From Phoronis pallida (Eukaryota; Phoronida; Phoronidae): 11,983 nucleotides of DNA. The notes beneath the pieces were generated by a model. It worked only from the letters and a program-made list of their open reading frames with translations. It did no database searches and was not told where the DNA came from. The position numbers and the translations under genes were made by a program. The stretch lies in contig JAOXYC010195131.1 in the NCBI GenBank assembly GCA_028565715.1, positions 1-11,983 on the forward strand, read 5' to 3'. Within the stretch, counting starts at the first letter, position 1, and the number at the start of each line of letters is the position of its first letter. Positions 1 through 9,200 of this stretch are shown here, piece by piece.

Positions 1-205
1 ATCAATAGTACACCATGTAATGAGTATGTCAAGCCAAAAATTTACCAACAAAACCCGCTAGTTTAAAAAACAGCAAAACCCGTGCTATCCATCACTGTGG
101 GCCGCTTTAATAATCTCAAACAAATTTCAGCGATAAAAGAGTAGAGTTGGGCTATACATACAACTTGTGAAATTCACTAAAAACCGTATCACATTATTTT
201 TTCAG
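1..205. other. End of an upstream intron, entering exon 1 in phase 2
   Basis: This AT-rich sequence ends in a T-rich tract and CAG. There is no coding similarity to the CRAL-TRIO N-terminal part in it, so the preceding exon is outside the window. Confidence 0.75.
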
Positions 206-296
206 TATTGATGAGGCCAAGTTGGGTTTTGTGTTGTTGATTGACAGGAGAAATAACAAGTGGAATTCTGTCAAGGCTTTGTTACTTAAACTGACT
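206..296 (+). CDS. MCF2L: Exon 1 in window: CRAL-TRIO domain, central strand of DBS-like RhoGEF
   Basis: The acceptor is a T-rich tract ending TTTTTTCAG at 205 and the donor is a consensus GTAAGT at 297. The first base completes a codon begun in an exon outside the window (entering phase 2), and the exon ends on a codon boundary. The 30 full codons read IDEAKLGFVLLIDRRNNKWN followed by SVKALLLKLT. The block GF-x-LLIDRR-x-x-KW-x-SVKA is the characteristic core strand and following helix of the CRAL-TRIO domain in DBS/MCF2 proteins, where the vertebrate text is very similar (recalled, not searched). No stop or indel interrupts it. Confidence 0.9.
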
Positions 297-3200
297 GTAA
301 GTTAGCAAAATCGTAGGCATGCAGTTAAAAAATGAAAGCAAAAATTTCATGAAAACATATTTTCATATTTTTAGGTTGCTATACAAAAATCTTACTCTTA
401 ACTTTATGCAAAAAATAATGGGTCCATTTAATTAGAATTAATTATCAAGTTTCAAGTACCCACTGTTCTGCTATAAATTCTAAAATATTTATTAATTTTT
501 ACTAGCAGTGTCTAACAAATAGGATCTGGAAATTGTCATTTTGGCCACATAATCATCAAATCAGAAATGAACTGCTTCATTTGTCTTTCGTGACCTAAAT
601 TTTGGTTACAAACATACATTTTATTGAATCTTATTTCAGTCCTACTTCCCATCAGGCATCAGTGAAGTTCTTGTACTTAGGCCAAATGGATTCTTTTCAA
701 ATCTTGCTACGGATATGGGCCTCAAGATTGTCAAAGACGAGTATAACTTTCAGGTGAGGAAGGGGTTGCAATCACTGATTGAAATATTATTTGAATGAAT
801 AATAATAATTCTTTATTTCTTAAAATCGTAGTGCATATATCTGAGAAAGCTCTGCACGTTCTCATTTGAGATTATAATAAATTCATCTTTGAAAATCAGT
901 AGCTTTACTCATGCAATACTAGGAACCTTGGCAATATATGCGCAATGGAAAAGTTCTGATTGTTCTGTTTAGAAACTAAAAACACGTGCTTGTGCGTAGG
1001 CGTAGAGTAGGAACGTAATGGAAATTTCCAGCCACATAGCGGGTAAAGACATGAATGAATCATTTTGACTTTTTGTTTCAAACGTTTGACTTCATAATAT
1101 TTAATTGTAGCTCCTGATGTTTTTATTTTTTGTATAGAATGTCAGAAACGTCTGTTTTTGTTCAAAGTGTCAGTGCAAAAAATTTATTTCATTGTTCAAT
1201 AACACATTTTTAAACTTTCTACTTTTAAGTATTAAAATACCCTATGATTTTTTCTAACCATTTTGTCTCGCTAAGGATTCAAGATTTATGATCAACTAAT
1301 ATTGTGGCATAGATTAAGTAACATACTTTAGCTGATTACGTAGATGTCATATCTTTTTCATAATATATGGCCATTGATGTTAAATACCCTTGTTTTTTAT
1401 TAGCATTGACTACTTCAGAATGCTTATTGCTCGCTGTTTTTATGTTAACATTGCACCTGCTTTATTGAATATTTAGATGTTTCTAAATTGATTTGCACTT
1501 TCTGGGAAACCTGGGACATTATAATTCATGCAGTGATTTAAAATTATCTGTAAAAGTATGAAATTATTAAAACCGAGTTCCTACAGGATTTTGATGAACA
1601 ACAATTTTTTTTTTATTTTGTAACCGCTTCAAGTTAGGGCGACCCTGGCGGTCTTGTGTCACAGAAGTCGTATGTGATAAAATCGTACAAATAACAACAC
1701 ATTTGTGAATATCATGACAATTTTTTTTCTTTCACACATTTTTACATTGTATGAAACAACAAATGACAACAAAAAAAAATTTTGGCGAGTGAAAAATTGA
1801 TTTTTTTATTTTTTTTTGTAAATAAACAATGGTATTTTTTTACATGTTGCCAAAAATCAGTGACTGTAATTTTTTCATCAAACCTTCATTAGGCTGTTAT
1901 CTAAGAATACTTTAACTTTTTTTTCTAAAAAAACAATGAGAACCCCCAAAAAATTGAAACGTGTATCATCCCCTTAAATTTATTAGGGTCATGCTATTTA
2001 CAAGTTTTGGTCAAAAGGTGTCTCTACTATCCAGGAACGCTTTGAGCATGACATTTAAATGAGAGATGAATACTGAAAACTAGGGAATTAGTTCAGTGAA
2101 TTTATATTTTGGTTGTACAGCAAATGTTTTTCTTGAGTGCTAAATACAAACTTGTTTAGATTTTCCTAGAAAAATTGAAAATCACTTCGAACAAATGGTT
2201 TGAAAAATATGTTTTCCTTGTAAGTATGAAAATAATACCAAATGCCTCCCTACAATTTATACATAATTCTAACAAATGATAGTTTGAAAAGACAGAAAAA
2301 TTGGAACTTGACGAGAAATCGAAACCAGGTTACGTTAATTAAACTTAATCTATTTAAAGGTGGTGCTACTTAACTCCGTGAAGGAGCTTCATGAGAGGAT
2401 ACCATGTGACCAGTTGACCGCTGACTTGGGCGGCACCATTGTGTTTGATCATACTGAGTGGATTCAACACAGAGCTGTGAGTTTTAGTTTATTACCAAAG
2501 ATAGATCTGTGAAACGTTAGTGTTGTTTTTGTATATATTGTAGATACCATGGATTTCTGTGTCAAAACGCTGTGTGTTTTGTTTTTACCAAAGAACTTTC
2601 ATGTAATTATGTATCAAATGCCCAAACGACATTAGTGCTTGAGATAAAAAAACAAACCTGTGCTGATAGTCAGGTTGTCCAATAGCCGCACAAACTGAGG
2701 TTGTATTCAGAGTGAATAAGATCAGTTTTTTGAAGACACAATAAAAATTGTCAACTGTCATGTACACTGTTCATTGTGTGCATAGATATAGTTACCAATT
2801 TACTCAAAAGATGGCGGTAGTGCAAAACATGTTTTGAACCATCCTTGTAGTCAAGAATATCAAATAAGATTTTCACATCAATTAATTGTTTTAAAATATC
2901 TATATGATAAAATGATTTATTCACAGGCTGTAGAGAAGTTTGCCGCCAATGTCAGCTCCCTTTCCACAGCACGCATAGAACTTCTACAGAAACAAAGTGA
3001 GATTGAAATGCCAAATGATGTGGAGTCGACAGAACAACAGATACAGGAACACGCTGCAGAGAAAGTCGTCATTACGGAGGACATGAAGAGTTGTCGAGAA
3101 CATGGCAATACTTTGAAGACGTGTATTGGCCCTCAGAGAAGAATGAACCCTAGTCCATGTGTGAGCGCTGATGCACACATTGCGGCTATCAACAGGTGAG

Positions 3201-6200
3201 AGCGAATTTTGATCACTGAATCACCTGAAAGTCAAATGCAATAGTACTTTTTTATATGTTAAAACATTTTGCAAGTCCCTATCACTACCTTGTTATGATT
3301 TTAGTTGTCTGCCATAACGGGTAGATCCATTTTGTCCTCATTCAATTTTCCAATTAATTTTGTGTCAATCACTAAGAGTCCCAGTAAGTAAAATGTTTTC
3401 CCTTTAGTTAAACATGACTTTTTATCAGCCATTGAAATATTTTTAAAAAATCCTTAGAAAATTAATCTTAATATTTTTTCAACTTGCTTTGACTACAGGA
3501 TTGTGAACTGTGCATTCCCATTAGTTATTATTACTTAAGCTAATAAAGTACCAACTGATCTGTTCTGAATTAACCTTTTTGCTGTGTAAATGTTTCTAAT
3601 CACCAACATTCCAACACACAGCTGAGCCTTTGGTTGACAAGTGCTGCCACCCCTCTGGAATGTCGGGAATGCAGTGTCCCAATCATATGGTTCTGCTTGA
3701 ATTTACTTGGATCATTCCATTATTTATTTGGAGGTGATTTAAATGTATGATCACTACTCAGTAATTTTTTTTATTGTGAATTTGATAGTTAAATGGAAAA
3801 AAAGAAAGCTTTATGCAAATAATGTTATATTTGTTAAAAAAACCTTCAATTAAGTTTTTGAATTATAGAATTCAAAAGTGTTAAAATAATTCTCCCATCC
3901 TTTAAAGGACCAAATTTGCTGGGCCAAATTGTTTGATAATTTGTAAGAAGAAAATATGTAAAAATGTCTAGCAAAATCTTAAAAGTATGATTGCAGTCTC
4001 ACGACAGTATTTGTGCTTATCAAATTTCTGAAAAACATTATTTTTAAATTACTTTTCAGTTTTTTGCATTGAGATATTGTGGCATATGTTTTCTAAACAT
4101 TACAAACACTTGTTTGGTTTTACAGTATTACACAATTAATATTTACTCATAGACCCACTCAAAGTACCTTAACATTTATTCAGTAAGCCCACTGGTTCAG
4201 CTATCCTTAAGCTCAGTGATCCTTAACCCTGAATACAATAGACATCTCACCTGAACACTCTGAGAGAGTACAATACAATATACAGTTCATACAATACAAA
4301 TACAATGCAATACACATAACATAGAATAGTGCTCACCTGTAAGTAGGTCAAGCTCACAGGTAAACAGTAATGGCCGACAGGTTAATGGTGGTCCGTTAGT
4401 GTATTAGGCAATTCAGGTATAGTTTGAAGTTTGCTGCGATATATTTAACCAGTACTTGTTTTGGGAGGTAAACTTTGAATTGTTCAAGATTGTTTCTATT
4501 TGAAATGTGTTTTTGAATGAGTTTTATATTCAGGAAGAGGTGTTTGGTTTAAGAATAAATTTTGAAATCATCAGCTGCTGTTCAGTTAGGTCAAATCAAT
4601 ACATTGATCATGTTATATGCGCCTCTAAGTAGCTATAGCAAGTGACTTAAATGAAGCAATTTGGTGATAATCTTGACACTAATCCATATGTGATTGTTGG
4701 CTGATTAATATTTTCTGAAAATAAATTTGTATGAAATGTAACCAAGTTGTTTAGCAAGTCTAAAAATAAATTGGAATTTAGGGGTGGCCCGGTGGCGCAG
4801 TGGACAAGAACGTCAGTATTTTCTCAAGCCTCGTTTTCAATCTTCTGAGGTCGCTGGTTCGAGTCCCGCTGTAGCCGCCGGGTAGAGTTGGAGCATGAAA
4901 AAAACTCTCTTTCACCCCTATGCTCGGCGCCAATGCCTTCAAACAGTTGAAGTTCGGCTCATTCTCCTATAAAAAGGGGACGGTATACTTTTTTAGTTGC
5001 CTGGCAGTTAACTGTTGGTTTAACTAGAGAAACTGAGGAGCCCTTGGCACAAATGATTTGCCATTTGCTTTTCTTGTGATGCTGCCACATTATTGTACGA
5101 TAGTATGTTTTTTTAAAAAGGGAAATGAGTTTGATTTTGCACTGAACAATTTGGTTGTGTTATTTTCCTTCAATGATGAAAATATGGTGCAAATTAAAAA
5201 CAAATAATGTCAATTATGACAAAAATGCAGATTTTTTTAAAAAAATAAATTGGCAAAAACATAAAACCTTTTCAGTTTGAAGGTTTCAGTGTTTTGTATT
5301 AAAATGACATAAATCACACAAGTACCGAGGTATGTACTAAGCCTTTGCTACCTGTCTGTTTACATTATATGGATCTTATCTGTCTGGTCAAATATTACAA
5401 TCCAACCACAACCCTCTACCCAATTCATCTCTTCAAACACCCCTCGGCAATGAACTCTTCCTTATCTCCTAAACTTATCATTCCAGGCTACTGGACCAGC
5501 TCACTGAAATAGAGAGAGGATTCTCTGAAATTTGGACAACATATGAATTGAAACTTCACCAAACACTGGAACTTAGACAGTTTGAGGAAATATTCAAGCA
5601 GGTTTGTATTCTATGGTGATCTTGACTGATTTGAGATGGGTGACAACACTGACTTGAATCATTAAAACTATTATGGCTACTTGCCATAGGCTTCATAACA
5701 ATGACCAGAAGTGAATTGATATGACTCAATTGTATAGTATTTTGAGAACCATGTAGAAACAAGCCTTCCGCAGCCCTAAACTTCGTGAAAATTACGGAAC
5801 AGTACAAGGACACTTTCAAATAGGGGAGGGGGGTATTTGATCCATAGCATGCACTACCAAAATCGCTGAAGAGCCAACCCAAGTAGGCGGGACATTTGTA
5901 CCCATCTCTACGATTGAAGTACCCCTCTTTAGGCCCTCTGAAGATGATGCTGTAAGGGGTCCATTAAATGTCCCAGAATTCTTTAACAATTGTCACCCAG
6001 CTTCTATATATTGTGGCACTGTATGTTTTTGCCATTTGATTTGGTTTGCCAGCTTGAATTACTTGTCAAGTTGATTAGTTCTTGCTGTGAGGATATATGT
6101 TAAACTGTTTGGGGTAAAATCAACTCTGAGTCATGTCAACCATGTAAGCCTACATCACTTTAATGTCTGATACTGGTCAAACACTGAACAGACTGTGCTG

Positions 6201-9200
6201 GTGAGGATGTGACATGATTTTGTAATGAGCCTCCATGATTTACTTCATTTTAGCACTACTGTTGTAAATGATGAGAATACTCTTTACCATGTTGGCCCCT
6301 ATCCCCTATGAATCCAAATTACAGTTTTATGATCTGGATGGAGCTTGGGTTGTGAGCAAGGAACATGCATATAGAAATACTGTCAGTACTTCAACCATCA
6401 TGGAACACCTTTTTGCAACATATGTGCAATGATCCTCCACCAGGCCCCACATATTTTTTTTGGCTGTGATCATTGAGAATGGTTTGTCGATTGCCGTTAT
6501 ATGCCACCAATCTGCTGCATGTTTCATTCATTTTTACCCTTAGATTTTAGCTGGCAGCAGTGCATAAAATTCCAAACACCCTAGCTCTGATACAAAATAC
6601 TGATGACCTTTTCAATTTGTTCTGAGAATGTTCATTGACTCCATCTATGTACTATTACACAACCACAGCACACTGTTTACATTCCATGGCTGTGTGACAC
6701 ATTTCCATTAAGATGGTTGACATGGTGGCAATGGTAATCCTACAATACATTTGCATTGTCATGTCTTGTCTGATGGTCTGTGTACATACCAGAGGCATGA
6801 TTCATCTTCCAGACAGAGTTTCTAGTTGGCATAATTGGAAAAGACATTTGTTAATGTTTATTTGTGGTCAGTCATTATCTTTTCTGCTGGGTGTACAATT
6901 GGGAAAGCTCCAAATTAGCCATTAGAAAAACGTGAAATGCAATTTTCAGACTTAAGATTTAAAATGAAAATTTAAAGAGTAAACAGTTTCATGAACTGGT
7001 TTACTCCAATTAGAAAACATGTCTTGGATTTTTTTGAGTTCCCATCAAATTTGCTTTCAGAGAATTGTCTTTTTGAATTGATAAATTTGGAATATTAGAA
7101 AAACTGGAACAAAATCTTGGGTAATCTACTGATCCCAAGTATTTCCTGTGCATTTTCGATTTTTTTTTAAATGTTTGACATTCATTTACCTTATTGAAAT
7201 TCAATTGCTTGTTCATTAACTGTACATGTGGCAAAGTTATAAAACATCAATTAAATGCCAGTTATGTGTTTCTTACCATTAACTGCAATCAAACTGACTA
7301 TGATGGATGTTTAAGTGAAAAATGCGCGAGTCGCTTTGTTGAAGAAAAAGCCAACTTCCACAATGCAAGATTCAAAATGGCAAATATGCAAGTCCCCTAT
7401 TTGCCCATGTGCATTAATTACACAATATGTTTTTGGTAGGAAAAAAATATTTTTTTGTTGCTTCAATTGTTCATTTAGTTGACGGAGAATTCACACAACT
7501 AAAAGGCTTAACATTATTAATATTAAAGATGTTAAATATATTACCAATTAGCTCAGTTTTTAACATTTAGACTCGAAAATGACATTCTTTAGGACGTTCT
7601 ATTGCTAAAAAAAAATGTTTATTGAGTTGTCATTCCAGCATATTGGCCCATTTTACGCTCTGTTTCTATGGAAGATGTGTTAATGGACAAAATGCACTTT
7701 TACTGCTTCAGTAAGTGGGTGAAATATTTCTTGACAAAACATTTACCCTACTGCATGCTACATTGTGAAACATGTTGATTCCACACATGGCCACCAGGTT
7801 TCGCTCCAAAACAATCACATTGGTTGCCAAGAGAACACATTCTTGCAATAGACCATTCAAAACCACATACTGATACCCCAAAACTGACACTATTATTGCT
7901 AGTAAATTTCAAGGGGTTCCCGCTGAGTATATAAAGTCTCATGTGAATTAATTGCTTCAGTTTGTTTTGAGCTGTGAGTCAGATAACAAGAGACTAATTT
8001 TGTTTGGTTAGAATATCTTTTGAGGGGATTACATTTTAATTTTTGGAGATTTGAATTTCGAAATGAAGGAAGATAAATACTTGAGCAGATGTTTGAAGAT
8101 TTTGAAGGCGGGACACGGAAAATTGGTACAACTTTTAGACTGTATCTGTGAAGTAAGTCTTATTATTTTCAAATAATTTTTATCAGGTCAAGTCGTCAAT
8201 GTATTATAAGAATTTTTTTACTCAATTTTGCGTGCATCTTTTGTGATTTGAGGTGATGCAAATTATTTGCTCAGTTTTGTAAAACTGGTTTGGCTTGATT
8301 GCAAAAACATTTACAAAGTGACTTATTAACACTGATTAAAACCAATATTTTTACAAATGCCAACCACTGATAAACAGGTTCAATAACCTGAATTACATAA
8401 CTCCTATGAGGAATAAATGTCAGCCATTTGACAGCACATATGTTTGAATTACAGATCCTAGAAATATGTTGGTTTAACAAATATCTTGTGTAACATAGAC
8501 CTTGACTGGCATGGTTGAATAACTGTGCAGCATTTGCAAGGCAGATGCTGACTGAGGTATAATCAGATAAGTTAGAAAAAAATTGTTGATTCAGTTTGTA
8601 AACAAATGGACTCTGCAGAATTAGAATTTTGTCAATTTCAAGTTCGTTAAAAAAGACATGGATTTTCATACAAATACTTTGGTGGTGCAGCATAACTTTT
8701 CTATTATAATCAAGTAAAAAAAAATATTCATGTTCTCACATAATGCAAGACTTTTTGATCTTCTCTTGAGGTATCATACTTTTTCTAAACATTATTTAAA
8801 GATTTAAAAAAAAATGTGATTGGCACTTTTTTATCTCTTCAATTCATGTGTTTTGGTTATGTTTTATACATGTTGACAGCTGTATGGATGAGCCTGTGTG
8901 ACCAACATCATGTCTGACAAAGAATTTAAAAAACATTTAAATGTTACATCAAGCATTGTTTGACAAGAACAAGAGGGTAAAGAGTCATTGTGGTATGACC
9001 TCACGGGATTATATTAGAAAAAACAAAATGTTTATGTCGGGAGATTTCCATGATAAGATAACTTAAAATTAGCATTTACACCATGTCAGGTGTTCAAGAA
9101 TGATGAACCATAACTCTTAAAGAATGATACAATTTTAGAACATTTAGCCACTTTTTAAATTGGTGAATTTAAAATGTTTTTTAAAATGTGGTCTTTCAAG

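Larger units (their letters stand above)
4781..5095 (+). mobile_element. tRNA-derived SINE
   Basis: A GC-richer block sits in AT-rich intron DNA. Its first 90 bases look like a decayed tRNA. The A box TGGCGCAGTGG is at 4793-4803 and the B box GGTTCGAGTCC is at 4856-4866. The B box is flanked by a T stem (4853-4857 with 4865-4869) that pairs at four of five positions. The expected acceptor strands (4786-4792 and 4870-4876) pair only at the outer three positions, so it is not a functional tRNA. A non-tRNA body follows with an A-run at about 4899-4905, a CCAAT and a TATAAAAAG. This is the classic SINE architecture: RNA polymerase III head plus family-specific body moved by a partner LINE. The left edge is fairly sure, while the right edge (about 5060-5095) is a guess because no target-site duplication was found. 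The family was not identified. Confidence 0.82.
3196..5486. other. Intron 4, phase 2, contains microsatellite and tRNA-derived SINE
   Basis: This 2291-base intron has a GTGAGA donor, and its acceptor follows a long pyrimidine-rich tract ending ATTCCAG. Its recognised contents are the TACAA/CAATA repeat near 4.3 kb and the SINE near 4.8-5.1 kb. A 112-base segment at 3622-3733 has an AG before it and GT after it, but does not continue the gene frame. Nothing else was recognised. Confidence 0.82.

Noticed and set aside
1600-1945. MITE with terminal inverted repeats
   Set aside because: The apparent inverted similarity (CAATTTTT...TTTCAC against GTGAAAAATTG) is confined to homopolymer-rich words with unequal run lengths. 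No target-site duplication was seen.
2329-2359. Upstream acceptor CCAG for exon 3
   Set aside because: Using it would add 31 bases and shift the frame of the conserved CRAL-TRIO segment.
2917-3178. Two minus-strand frames opposite exon 4
   Set aside because: They are shadows of the real exon on the other strand.
4786-4876. Functional tRNA gene
   Set aside because: The A and B boxes and the T stem fit, but the acceptor stem pairs only at the outer three positions and the middle part does not give a normal anticodon arm. The sequence runs on into a SINE body.
5556-5882. 108-codon minus-strand frame overlapping exon 5
   Set aside because: It overlaps a well-supported plus-strand exon and runs into intron. 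There is no family similarity.
6327-7439. Several 60-81-codon frames on both strands
   Set aside because: They are intronic, with no domain, splice or promoter support, and their lengths are expected by chance in 5.8 kb.
8271-8693. 140-codon open frame on the minus strand, the longest in the window
   Set aside because: It lies inside intron 5, has no recognisable domain, no promoter or splice context, and a composition (many I, L, N, C, H) typical of translated AT-rich DNA.
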